A stretch of 64,000 nt of DNA from Sphingomonas faeni (lineage in GTDB: Bacteria; Pseudomonadota; Alphaproteobacteria; Sphingomonadales; Sphingomonadaceae), in NCBI RefSeq assembly GCF_024273235.1, contig NZ_JANBVH010000008.1:62001-126000 (forward strand), in the 5' to 3' direction. The notes below the pieces were generated by a model. The model was given only the letters and a program-made list of their open reading frames with translations. It was not told where the DNA came from and did not search any database. Position 1 is the stretch's first letter. Every line of letters starts with the position of its first letter. Of this stretch, positions 37,999-46,542 are shown piece by piece. A program made the position numbers and the translations under genes.

Positions 37999-39126
37999 AT
38001 GCACCCCCTGACCCGCGCAGCCCTCTACGCGAGTGCCGCCCTCGGCCTTGTCTCCCAGCCCGCCAACGCCGTGCCCGCTGACGCCGCGCCCGCCAAACCC
38101 ATGCCAACGACCAGCATCGAGACCTGCGCCCCGGCCGCGCCCTGCCCCACCCCGCTCGAGATCCGCGCCGTCCTCGTCACCATGTTCGAGATCGGCAAGG
38201 ACACCGGCGACGCCCCCGGCGAGTTCCAGTTGTGGAAGGAACGCCATCATCTCGACATCCGCATCCCGTTCCCGCAGGCCGACCACGACCTGTACTATGA
38301 TCCGTCGAAGCACGTCCTCGCGATCGTCACTGGCATGGGCACCGCACATTCGGCCGGATCGACGATGGCGCTCGGCCTCGACCAGCGCTTCGACCTGACC
38401 CACGCCTATTGGCTGGTCGCGGGGATCGCCGGGATCGATCCGGAGGACGCCTCGATCGGCTCGGCGGCCTGGGCCCGCTACCTCGTCGATGGTGACCTCG
38501 CGCACGAGATCGACGCGCGCGAGATCCCTAAGGACTGGAAATCGGGCTATTTCCCGCTCGACCGCAAGGGCCCGAACGATCCCCGTCCTGCGGCCCCGCA
38601 TGGCGAGATGTTCGCGCTCAACGCCGCCCTGCGCGACTGGGCCTACACCCTCACCAAAGACATCGCGCTTCCCGACGATCCCGCGATCACCCGGGAACGC
38701 GCCCGCTACGTCGGCTATCCGATGGCGCAACGCCCGCCGTTCGTCCTCAAGGGCGATCAGCTCGCCGCCGCGACCTTCTGGCACGGCCGGATCCTCAACG
38801 ACTGGGCCAATGCCTGGGTCGATTATTGGACCGCCGGCAAGGGCGCGTTCGTCACCTCGGGCATGGAGGAAACCGGCACGTACCAGTCGCTCCTCCAGCT
38901 CGCCAAGATGGGCCGCGTCGACAAGGACCGCGTCATGGTCCTGCGCGCCGGCAGCAACTTCACCATGCCGCCGCCCGGCATCGCGGCAGCCGACTATCTC
39001 CTCCGCGAAAACGAAGGCTTCTCCGGCATGACCGCCGCCCTCGAAAGCCTCTACCGCGTCGGCTCACCGGTGATCGACGAACTCACCACCCACTGGGACC
39101 GCTACGAAAAGACCATCCCGCAATGA
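37999..39126 (+). CDS. Purine nucleoside permease family protein (NUP), exported
   Basis: A 375-residue protein with a signal peptide (RAALYASAALGLVSQPANA) and the NUP-family core: VLVTMFEIGKDTGDAPGEFQ, VTGMGTAHSAGSTMALGLD, YWLVAGIAGIDPEDASIGS and TSGMEETGTYQSLLQLAK. NUP proteins are soluble phosphorylase-fold proteins known from yeast nucleoside uptake; in bacteria they are exported and may bind or cleave nucleosides. It adds a third exported nucleoside-handling protein to the locus. Confidence 0.88.
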   Translation: MHPLTRAALYASAALGLVSQPANAVPADAAPAKPMPTTSIETCAPAAPCPTPLEIRAVLVTMFEIGKDTGDAPGEFQLWKERHHLDIRIPFPQADHDLYYDPSKHVLAIVTGMGTAHSAGSTMALGLDQRFDLTHAYWLVAGIAGIDPEDASIGSAAWARYLVDGDLAHEIDAREIPKDWKSGYFPLDRKGPNDPRPAAPHGEMFALNAALRDWAYTLTKDIALPDDPAITRERARYVGYPMAQRPPFVLKGDQLAAATFWHGRILNDWANAWVDYWTAGKGAFVTSGMEETGTYQSLLQLAKMGRVDKDRVMVLRAGSNFTMPPPGIAAADYLLRENEGFSGMTAALESLYRVGSPVIDELTTHWDRYEKTIPQ

Positions 39127-39127
39127 G

Positions 39128-39172
39128 CCAGTCTTCGATCAGCCAGTCTTCGATCAGCCGGTCTTCGGTGCC
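39128..39172. repeat. Three 15-base tandem repeats
   Basis: CCAGTCTTCGATCAG is repeated twice exactly, with a third, degenerate copy, immediately after the permease-family stop codon. It is outside any supported gene. Confidence 0.8.
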
Positions 39173-39253
39173 CAGCCCGCTTCCCCCGGCGCCACCCGCT
39201 TGCCCGTGATCGACGCGCCGGGACGCCCGGTAAGGCGGGCTGGACCTGGTAGC

Positions 39254-39281
39254 GCGGGGTGGATGCACCGACCCACCCCGC
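39254..39281. terminator. Hairpin between convergent genes
   Basis: GCGGGGTGG and CCACCCCGC form a nine-base-pair stem with a ten-base loop. It lies after the permease-family gene and before the end of the facing small secreted protein gene; a T tract is missing. Confidence 0.5.
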
Positions 39282-39296
39282 ACCCCTAGCCGGCGA

Positions 39297-39524
39297 TTAC
39301 CGGCAACGGCGCACCCGGCGATGGTTGCGCCATACCATCCGGCAGCGCGGACGGTGCGCGCGTGGCCCTGGCCGTGGCGGCGGACGATCCACGCCGGGCG
39401 GCGGCGGAGGAGGACCTTCCCGCCCCCTTGGCGGCGGGGGCGGTCCGTCCTGAGCGATTGCCGGCGCCGTCACGCCAACACTCAAGAGCAGTCCGCCTGC
39501 AATAAGCAGATGAGTGATCTTCAT
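39297..39524 (-). CDS. Small secreted proline/arginine-rich protein
   Basis: A 75-residue product with a signal peptide (MKITHLLIAGGLLLSVGVTA...AIAQ), then proline runs (GPPPPPRGREGPPPPPPG) and a basic, histidine/arginine-rich end with two cysteines. I recognise no function; small exported proteins of this composition are frequent in sphingomonads. The ATG at 39524 is chosen because the signal peptide begins there. Confidence 0.65.
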   Translation of the reverse strand: MKITHLLIAGGLLLSVGVTAPAIAQDGPPPPPRGREGPPPPPPGVDRPPPRPGPRAHRPRCRMVWRNHRRVRRCR

Positions 39525-39871
39525 TAAAGTCTCCAAGAGCCGATGTGTGGCTCCATTCGCGCTTAAAGTCAGGAGATAGCGCGATAAAGGCCGGGATCGT
39601 CGAATCCCGCCAATAGAAGAATTTCCTACATTATCTTACAAAAGATTACAGTGAACCAGGAACAGATCGCCCTGCACTGTATCCCAATGCCGCGACCGGG
39701 GATTTTCCAGCGGTGGTCCTTGCAAGGACTGACCCGAGCATGTCGCGGATTCCGCAGTCGCTGAGTAAGTCGATCGTAGGAAAGCGATGCTAGAAAAATT
39801 CGACCCGTGGTAATCTGCTTACCGGGCTCAAACATCTAAGAGAGCGCCTCCTGGGGCGTCGCTGCCGGACT
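39525..39871. other. Lower-GC intergenic stretch
   Basis: Holds the promoter region of the small secreted protein and the region downstream of the aminoglycoside phosphotransferase gene. Short open frames on the minus strand (such as 39626-39835) have no family-like features. The base composition is visibly richer in A and T than the rest of the window. Confidence 0.5.
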
Positions 39872-40687
39872 TTAAAACATTTCATCCAGCAAGAGGTGAA
39901 ACTGAAGCTTGCGTTCGTCGGCCTCTGCGACGCCGTACTGTTCAATAAGCCGGTCTTGTAGCGATGCATCGAACTCCCCGAGGCAATTCCACAATATAGC
40001 CAGGTCTTGGTAGCGGTCCGCGATACCGACCCTGCTGGCGTCGATGCAGCCGACCACTTCACCATCGAGAATCAGGATATTATCAAGCGAGAAGTCGCCA
40101 TGCGTGACGACAGGGTCGGAGGGCATCGGCAGCAGGTGCTGCATCGCTTCCCAAACCTGCTCCGCCGTCCAGCCTTCGCGCTCGTCGTCAAAGTCGTCTT
40201 CGTCGACCAGATCCGCGTCGATGCGTTCACGCGCCCGTGAAAGGCGGTAGGCATGATCGCTGTTGAAGGGGCATTCGCTGGTCGGGATGGCATGTAGACG
40301 CCGCAGAAACGCGGCGAGCGCATCGACTATCCCAATACCGGTATCGGGTTGCGCCTCCAGAATCTGGTATGCGGTCTGTCCAGGCACTGCCGTCATCAGC
40401 AGCCATGCCTCGTCCTGCGTGGCGACGAAGCCTTCGACGGCAGGGACGGGAATGTACCTTCCCAGCCAACGCAATCGGACCATTTCGTCGGTTATGTCGC
40501 CAGCGACGGAGCTTCGCCCATGCTTGAGGAACAGGTCAGGCGCACCTATCTTACTATGCAGCCGATAAACGGCACCGCCTGATTCCCCGACGTTATCGCG
40601 CGCCCACTCATACCCCACCAAGGGCGCGGACATACTCGCCGGCAACGATATGGCTGCACATGCCTCTTCCCGATCTAAATCCATCAT
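39872..40687 (-). CDS. Aminoglycoside 3'-phosphotransferase, APH(3')-I-like
   Basis: A 271-residue kinase-fold enzyme, the same length as APH(3')-Ia. Segments matching that family closely include ARDNVG, FLKHG, TDEMVRL, PFNSD, VVTHGDFSLDN and GIADRYQDLAILWNCLGEF. The catalytic aspartate is D198 in HGDFSLDN and the magnesium ligand is D216 in GCIDASR. Such enzymes phosphorylate kanamycin-type drugs. The neighbourhood has lower GC and no mobile element is visible. It stands alone, so it is either a resident chromosomal gene or an old transfer. Confidence 0.9.
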   Translation of the reverse strand: MMDLDREEACAAISLPASMSAPLVGYEWARDNVGESGGAVYRLHSKIGAPDLFLKHGRSSVAGDITDEMVRLRWLGRYIPVPAVEGFVATQDEAWLLMTAVPGQTAYQILEAQPDTGIGIVDALAAFLRRLHAIPTSECPFNSDHAYRLSRARERIDADLVDEDDFDDEREGWTAEQVWEAMQHLLPMPSDPVVTHGDFSLDNILILDGEVVGCIDASRVGIADRYQDLAILWNCLGEFDASLQDRLIEQYGVAEADERKLQFHLLLDEMF

Positions 40688-41053
40688 CCCTCACCGTTCG
40701 CGACGCCTTATGACAATCGAGGTTGGCTGAGGGTAGCCCAGCAGTGAGGACGTTCCGTGTCTTCGGCTTCCCGAAAAAGACCCCTTAGCGGGACAGCCCG
40801 GCGATCGTGCCGATAGCCGTCCGGTGCACTCGCTTTCCCAATGTCTATTCCCGATTGGTCTTTCCCAACATGACTGTCGGAGACGGAGAAACGGGAAAGA
40901 TCGCGCTTAACGAATGGCAGCTATCGGGAGCCCGGATCGCCAGCCTGAACGGCCCGATATGGGCGATTATCGCAGTTCCAGCGCTGCTCAGCCTTTGACG
41001 TAGTCTCGCCTGCGGGTGATGATTGGGCATATACCTTCCGAGGAAAGACGACG
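40688..41053. other. Intergenic stretch, no gene recognised
   Basis: Between the divergently placed phosphotransferase and M20 genes. A 63-codon open frame at 40807-40998 has no family-like sequence. An eight-base inverted repeat TCTTTCCC/GGGAAAGA lies near 40858-40906. A good ribosome-binding site (GAGGAAAG) precedes the M20 gene. Confidence 0.45.
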
Positions 41054-42439
41054 ATGACACTGAAGTTCCTCCTGACCTGCGCCGCGATGACCGCCGCGAT
41101 CCCCGCCTCGGCCCAAACCCAAACCCAGACTCCCGCCGCCAACGGCCTTGAAATCGCCAAGAAGATGATCGCCTTTCGCAGTGTGCGCGGGCCTGGCAAC
41201 CAGACGCCGCAACTCGCCGCGTATGTGAAGGCGACGCTGGTCGCGGGCGGCTTTGCGGCGAACGACGTGACGATCACCCCGGTCGACGACACCGCCTATC
41301 TGATCGCGACATGGCGCGGCAGCGACGCCGCGTTGAAGCCGATCGTCCTCTCGGGGCATATCGACGTGGTCGAGGCCAAGCCCGCCGACTGGCAGCGCGA
41401 TCCGTTCGTGCCGGTGGTCGAGAACGGCTATCTCTACGGCCGCGGCGCGACCGACATGAAGCTCGACGCGGCGCTCGTCATCGCGACGCTGCTCGACATG
41501 AAGAAGGCCGGTTACACGCCCAGGCGCGGCATCGTCCTGGCGCTGTCGGGCGACGAGGAAACCGCGATGAAGACGTCCGCGATGATCGCCGAGAAGCTCA
41601 AGGGCAGCGAGATGGCGCTCAACATCGACGGCGGCGGCGGGCTGTACGCGGAAAACGGCAAGGCCGAGTATTTCACGATCGGTGCCGCCGAAAAGACCTA
41701 TGCGGATTTCCAGCTCGAAGTAACCAACCCGGGTGGCCACTCCTCCGCGCCGCGCAAGGTGAACGCGATCAACGCGCTGTCCGCAGCGCTCGTCCGGATC
41801 GGCAATTACCGCTTCACGCCGCAATTGTCGCCGATCACCAAGGGCTATTTCGAGGGCGTCGCACCGCGCCAGACGCCCGAGATCGGCGCCGCGATGCGCG
41901 CCTTCGCGGCCAACCCCGAGGACCGGAAGGCGATCGAGACGCTCGCCGCCAATCCCGGCTATGTCGGCCAGATCGGCACGACCTGCGTCACGACCATGAT
42001 CAGCGGCGGCCACGCGCAGAACGCGCTGCCGCAGCGCGCGACCGCCAACATCAACTGCCGCATCTTTCCCGGCGTGAAGCCGGCCGCGGTGATGGCCGAG
42101 CTGGAGCGGGTTGCGGCCGATCCTAGCGTGAAGTTCAGCGACGTCACCGAAGGCTCGAACCCGACCGACGCCTCGCCGCTCCGGGCCGATCTCACCGGCG
42201 CGGTCAAGACGGCGATGGGCAGGATCCGCCCCGGCGTCCCGGTGTTCCCGAGCATGTCGGCGGGCGCGAGCGATTCGATGTGGTATCGCTCGGTCGGGGT
42301 GCCGAGCTACGGCGTCAGCCCGACGTTCATCAAGCAGTCCGACGACTTCAGCCACGGCCTGAACGAGCGCACCCCGATCGACAACGTGCCGCTCGCGATC
42401 ACCTATTACCGCTCGCTGCTGACCGACCTGACGAAATAG
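41054..42439 (+). CDS. M20-family metallohydrolase, exported
   Basis: A 461-residue M20/M25/M40 peptidase-like enzyme with a short signal peptide (LKFLLTCAAMTAAIPASAQ). Metal-site motifs: LSGHIDVVEA, GRGATDMKLD, SGDEETAM, and a late HGLNER. The dimerisation domain contains GGHSSAPRKVNAIN. It is a paralogue of the truncated gene at the window start. Substrate unknown; probably periplasmic dipeptides or N-acyl amino acids. Confidence 0.92.
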   Translation: MTLKFLLTCAAMTAAIPASAQTQTQTPAANGLEIAKKMIAFRSVRGPGNQTPQLAAYVKATLVAGGFAANDVTITPVDDTAYLIATWRGSDAALKPIVLSGHIDVVEAKPADWQRDPFVPVVENGYLYGRGATDMKLDAALVIATLLDMKKAGYTPRRGIVLALSGDEETAMKTSAMIAEKLKGSEMALNIDGGGGLYAENGKAEYFTIGAAEKTYADFQLEVTNPGGHSSAPRKVNAINALSAALVRIGNYRFTPQLSPITKGYFEGVAPRQTPEIGAAMRAFAANPEDRKAIETLAANPGYVGQIGTTCVTTMISGGHAQNALPQRATANINCRIFPGVKPAAVMAELERVAADPSVKFSDVTEGSNPTDASPLRADLTGAVKTAMGRIRPGVPVFPSMSAGASDSMWYRSVGVPSYGVSPTFIKQSDDFSHGLNERTPIDNVPLAITYYRSLLTDLTK

Positions 42440-42588
42440 GCGGTCGGCGGACGGCGCATGGCCCGGCGTTTCAGGCTTGGGTCATGCGCCCGATCGGCGC
42501 GAGGGCCGAGGCGCCGCAGCCTCGTGCGGCGATATTCCGGGTTTCGCCCGGATAGGCCGCGCCGCCCGGATCGTGCAAACAGGGGCCG

Positions 42589-44208
42589 ATGACCTCCTTC
42601 GCCCCGTCCCTTGCCGAGTTCCGCGCCGCGTCCCGTCTCGCCACCTTCGTCCCGACCACGGCCGACCTCCCTTGGCTGGTCGGCTATGCCTGTGCATTTT
42701 TCGGCGCGCATCACGTCGCGGCGGAATGGGGCGGTCACGGCTATTATTCGCTGCTGTATCCGGCGGCCGGATTCCGCATGGCGTTGCTGTGGCTGCGGGG
42801 CCCGCGGCTGGTGGGCGGCGTAGTCGTAGCCGAGATCCTCGTCCAGCTGGCGACCGGCATCATCGATCCGGCGTCGGCGGAATGGTCCACGCATCTGGTC
42901 GGCGTGATCCGCCCCCCGCTCGTCTATGCGCTCGTCGTCCTGCTGGTCCGGACGATGGCGGCGCGCGCGAAGACCAGCATGAGCGTCGCGCCGATGCCGC
43001 TCGGCCTCGCCTCGGTCGGCGCCCCCGTCGCGGCGGCGCTGACCAGCCTGCCCTGGTCGCTGCTGCGCCCCGACCTGACCGGCGTTTCCGGGCTGCGCGA
43101 CGTCGTCACGTCGCTGACCGGCTTCGTGGTCGGCGACCTGCTCGGCGTCCTGCTGCTGACGCCGCCGCTGCTGTGGCTGGTGGAGCTGGCAACCAGCACA
43201 TCGGCGGGCACATCGACACGCCCCGCGCGACCCGACATCGCCGCGGTGACGGAGGCCGTGCTGGTGCTCGCCGCGTCGTTCGCGACCGAAGTGCTGCTCG
43301 GCGCGATCGGCCTGGGGACGCCGCATACGCCCGTGTTGCTGGCGGTGGCATGGATCGGGCTGCGGTTCGGCCGCACCGCCAGCTGGCTGTCGATCATCGT
43401 CGTCGCCGCGATGGTCCTGCCGCAGACCGCGATGCCGATGCAGATGGCCGAGCGGCTGGCGCTGCACATGAGCCTCGCCTCGATCATGGTCGTCGGCTAT
43501 CTCGCGGGCAGCTTCGCGGATGCGCAGGCCCGCATGCGCGTCGATCTGGAGCGGCGCGACCGGCTGCTGTTCCAGGCCGAACGGCTCAAGACCCTGCGCG
43601 CGATGTCGGTCGCGGTCATCCATGAGATCAGCCAGCCGCTCTCCACCTTGGCGATCGAGGCCAAGCACCTGCACGAACTCACGGTCTCGGCCGATCCCGA
43701 GATCGCCAGCACCGCCGCGCTGATCGACCGCAAGGCCGCCGCGCTCTCGATCCTGGTCCGGCGGCTGCGCCGGTTCGGCGGGCGCACGGTCGACCAGCCC
43801 ACCCCGCTGCCGCTGGCGACGCTGATCGACACGGTCGCCGCACTGGCGCAGCCGGAGGCCAAGGCTCGCAACGTCAAATTGTCGATCGAGTCGGTCGATC
43901 CGGACCTCGTCGTGCTCGCACAGGAGGTCGAACTGGCGCAGGCGATCGTGAACCTGGTGCGCAACGCGGTCCAGGCCGGCGGCAGCGAACCGGTGCGGCT
44001 GACCGTGAACACCGAAGGCGACCGCGCCCGGATCATGGTCGTGAACCGGCCCCGGACGGATCGTCCCGTGCAACCGGGCATGGGTGTCGGCGTCCTCGTC
44101 GCCCGCGCGATCGTCGAGGCGCATGGCGGCAGCCTCGTACGCGACAGCGACGCCAATGGGGCGATGCGCGCCACCATCGTCCTGCCGCTCCTGAGGAACC
44201 CCGAATGA
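42589..44208 (+). CDS. MASE1-domain sensor histidine kinase
   Basis: A 539-residue kinase. Residues 1 to about 300 form a MASE1-type membrane domain of eight or more spans. A HisKA-like segment follows with H345 in VIHEISQPLSTLAIE, then a HATPase region with NLVRNAVQAGG and GMGVGVLVARAIVEAHGG. It signals to the response regulator encoded directly after it (four-base overlap). The stimulus is unknown. Confidence 0.9.
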   Translation: MTSFAPSLAEFRAASRLATFVPTTADLPWLVGYACAFFGAHHVAAEWGGHGYYSLLYPAAGFRMALLWLRGPRLVGGVVVAEILVQLATGIIDPASAEWSTHLVGVIRPPLVYALVVLLVRTMAARAKTSMSVAPMPLGLASVGAPVAAALTSLPWSLLRPDLTGVSGLRDVVTSLTGFVVGDLLGVLLLTPPLLWLVELATSTSAGTSTRPARPDIAAVTEAVLVLAASFATEVLLGAIGLGTPHTPVLLAVAWIGLRFGRTASWLSIIVVAAMVLPQTAMPMQMAERLALHMSLASIMVVGYLAGSFADAQARMRVDLERRDRLLFQAERLKTLRAMSVAVIHEISQPLSTLAIEAKHLHELTVSADPEIASTAALIDRKAAALSILVRRLRRFGGRTVDQPTPLPLATLIDTVAALAQPEAKARNVKLSIESVDPDLVVLAQEVELAQAIVNLVRNAVQAGGSEPVRLTVNTEGDRARIMVVNRPRTDRPVQPGMGVGVLVARAIVEAHGGSLVRDSDANGAMRATIVLPLLRNPE

Positions 44209-44813
44209 TGCAGCCCCGAAACGAGACGCGCTGCGAGCCGGCGAGCGGGCTGGTCTATGTGGTCGACGACGACCGCGATCTCGGCGCCGCGGTCGCGCGG
44301 TTGCTGAGCCGCCACGGCCATGTCGCCACGCCGTTCCTCGATCCCGCCCCCCTGCTCGAAATCTATCCGCAGGCGCCGGCGCACTGCATCGTCACCGACG
44401 TGATGATGGGCGATATCGACGGGTTCGATTTCGCCGATCGGGTGCGGGCGCTCGATTCGACCGTCGCGATCGTGTTCATGACGGCATGGCCGACGACCGC
44501 CAACGCGGTGGATTCGGTACGCCGCTATGGTGGCCTCGACTATCTCGAAAAGCCGATCGACGAGGATCGCCTGCTCGCCGCGGTGTGCGAGGGCGTCGCC
44601 TGGTCGAAGGCGCAACGGCTCGCCTCGGCACGCACCGCGATGCTGACGCCACGCCAGCGCCAGGTGTTCGATCTGCTGGTGAAGGGACACAACAACCAGG
44701 CGATCGCCATCGCGCTCGATATCAGCCCGAAGACGGTGGAGGATCACCGCGCCGCGATCGTCGCCAAGACCGGCACCAACGGCATCGCCCAGTTGATCGC
44801 GCTGGCCGGCTGA
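44205..44813 (+). CDS. FixJ-type response regulator
   Basis: A 202-residue regulator with an N-terminal receiver domain (VYVVDDDRDLG, the phospho-acceptor aspartate in IVTDVMMGDIDG, lysine in LEKPID) and a C-terminal LuxR-type helix-turn-helix (LTPRQRQVFDLLVKGHNNQAIA, SPKTVEDHRA). It is the partner of the MASE1 kinase. Confidence 0.93.
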   Translation: MMQPRNETRCEPASGLVYVVDDDRDLGAAVARLLSRHGHVATPFLDPAPLLEIYPQAPAHCIVTDVMMGDIDGFDFADRVRALDSTVAIVFMTAWPTTANAVDSVRRYGGLDYLEKPIDEDRLLAAVCEGVAWSKAQRLASARTAMLTPRQRQVFDLLVKGHNNQAIAIALDISPKTVEDHRAAIVAKTGTNGIAQLIALAG

Positions 44814-44878
44814 CCTCGACGCCCCGGTAACCGGACGCGACAGCACCGATCCCGGCACGCCTCGGTATATTTCCCGGA

Positions 44879-45427
44879 TTGGTCGTGCCGGCAACTCGGG
44901 TTACCGATCGCGATGGATGGCACCGCCCGATCGGAAAGATATTGCGCGCTTTGAGGGAATTGTCGGTGCCGTGCCGCATGAACGTGAACGGCACATGGTC
45001 GGACGGATGCATCCATGACCTGTCCGACAAGGGCCTGCTTGTTTCGAGCGCCAATCCTCCCGCGATCGGAACCTATGTCGACATCCGCCGGGGGACGCTG
45101 GTGATTATCGGCAGGGTCGTCTGGACTGGCGGGCGTCGCTTCGGCGTACGGACGCAGGACGCGGTCAGCATCGCCGCGCTGCTGAGCGAACCCGTCCAGA
45201 CCACACGCCCGGCAACCACCGATCGACGCGGGCCGGCGCGCGAGGAGGCCGACCGGCGCACCGTCGCCAGCGCCGACCGGAGCCGGCAGCGGGCGTCGGC
45301 ATTCCAGTTCGTCTGCCTCGCCATCATCGGCCTGGGCATCGCCTGTTGCGCCGCGCTCTACAGTTACCAGACTCTGGCCGCCCCGTTCGACGTGGTGACC
45401 GGCGTACTCGACGCCCCCGCGGACTGA
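44879..45427 (+). CDS. PilZ-domain protein with a C-terminal membrane span
   Basis: About 182 residues. The N-terminal half looks like a PilZ domain: LRELSVPCRMNVNG...GCIHDLSDKGLLV, then GRVVWTGGRRFGV. A charged linker leads to one hydrophobic segment near 140-160. The RxxxR motif that normally binds cyclic di-GMP is not clear, so ligand binding is doubtful. The start is uncertain: TTG at 44879 or GTG at 44885; no ATG precedes the domain and no clear ribosome-binding site is seen. Confidence 0.75.
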   Translation: MVVPATRVTDRDGWHRPIGKILRALRELSVPCRMNVNGTWSDGCIHDLSDKGLLVSSANPPAIGTYVDIRRGTLVIIGRVVWTGGRRFGVRTQDAVSIAALLSEPVQTTRPATTDRRGPAREEADRRTVASADRSRQRASAFQFVCLAIIGLGIACCAALYSYQTLAAPFDVVTGVLDAPAD

Positions 45428-45537
45428 CGGACGACACAAACCCTGCCCCCCTCCCCACGATATACGTCCGATGACGTATGACGCCGCCCCGCGATCTCGG
45501 GCATCTACCCCTCGAGACTTGATATCGCGGGGACAAG

Positions 45538-46542
45538 ATGAACGGAGTTCGCGTCGGCAAGAGGATCATCGGAGCACAGGCGCCGGTCATCGTGGGTTGG
45601 GACAACATCCCCAAGGTCGAGGGCGGCCCGGCGAAGCAGATCTTCTTCACCTGGTTCCAGCCGACGATGCTGTTCGCGCTGATAGCCTTCTGGTTCTACG
45701 CGCCCAATTCGATCGCCAAGGCATCGACCGCGATCGGCATCGGCATCGGCTTCAAGCTCCTTCTGCTCGGGCTCGAATGGCTGGCCCCGCGCCATGAAAG
45801 CTGGCGGCTGACGTGGAAGGAACTGACCACCGATCTCTTCTATGTCGGGATCGGCTTCACCGTCGTCCGCATGATCGACAGCTATATCGGCGACGGTGCG
45901 ATGATCGAGGCGATCCAGCATTCGTTCGACTGGGAGAAGTTCGCCTGGTTCACCGGCCTGCCGTTGCTGGTGCAGGCGTTGATGATCTCGCTGCTGTTCG
46001 ATTTCGGGCAATATTGGATGCATCGCGGGATGCACAACTGGCATCCGCTGTGGCTCGCGCACGCGCCGCATCACTACATCACCCAGCTCAACGTCAACAA
46101 GGGCGCGGTCGGCAATCCGGTCGAGCTGTTCCTGATCGGGCTCGGCATCGGCGGCTTCTTCGATTTCGTGCCCCGCGCCGCCCTGCTCGCAGGGGCCTTC
46201 AGCCTGGCGGTCGGCACCTATCAGCACATCAATGTCCGCTTCAATTCGCCGCGCTGGTGGCGTTTCCTGTTCAACACCACCGAGCATCACAGCGTGCATC
46301 ATTCGCAGGACTTCGAAGCGAGCCGCAGCAATTATTCGAACACATGGGTCATCATCGATCGCCTCTTCGGGACGTGCGTCGACGGCGAAGCCGAACTGCT
46401 CGGTATGGAAGGCGGCCGCCCGATGTCGGTCCGCGAAACGATGACCTACACCTTCACCGAAGGGTGGAAGTCGGCCAGGGAACGGTTCGGTCGGCGGTCG
46501 ATGGGCCCGATGACGTCCGCCCCGCTGGTCCCCGCAGAATGA
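45538..46542 (+). CDS. Sterol desaturase/fatty acid hydroxylase family membrane protein (1)
   Basis: A 334-residue di-iron membrane enzyme with four or so spans and the three histidine clusters in order: HRGMH, HAPHH and HHSVHH. Members hydroxylate or desaturate lipids. A related protein, sharing GQYWxHRxMHN and TQLNxxKGAVGNPxELFLI, is encoded at 62156-63043. The following gene overlaps it by four bases. Confidence 0.9.
   Translation: MNGVRVGKRIIGAQAPVIVGWDNIPKVEGGPAKQIFFTWFQPTMLFALIAFWFYAPNSIAKASTAIGIGIGFKLLLLGLEWLAPRHESWRLTWKELTTDLFYVGIGFTVVRMIDSYIGDGAMIEAIQHSFDWEKFAWFTGLPLLVQALMISLLFDFGQYWMHRGMHNWHPLWLAHAPHHYITQLNVNKGAVGNPVELFLIGLGIGGFFDFVPRAALLAGAFSLAVGTYQHINVRFNSPRWWRFLFNTTEHHSVHHSQDFEASRSNYSNTWVIIDRLFGTCVDGEAELLGMEGGRPMSVRETMTYTFTEGWKSARERFGRRSMGPMTSAPLVPAE

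Noticed and set aside
39128..39172. CRISPR-like short repeat array
   Set aside because: Units are 15 bases with no spacers and only three copies; this is a simple tandem repeat.
39626..39835. 69-codon minus-strand frame in the lower-GC gap
   Set aside because: No recognisable features and no good start signal.
40807..40998. 63-codon open frame in the gap after the phosphotransferase gene
   Set aside because: No ribosome-binding site, no composition bias or motif suggesting a protein.
42406..44124. 572-codon open frame opposite the MASE1 kinase
   Set aside because: Histidine/arginine/glutamine-rich shadow; the plus-strand kinase carries all expected motifs.
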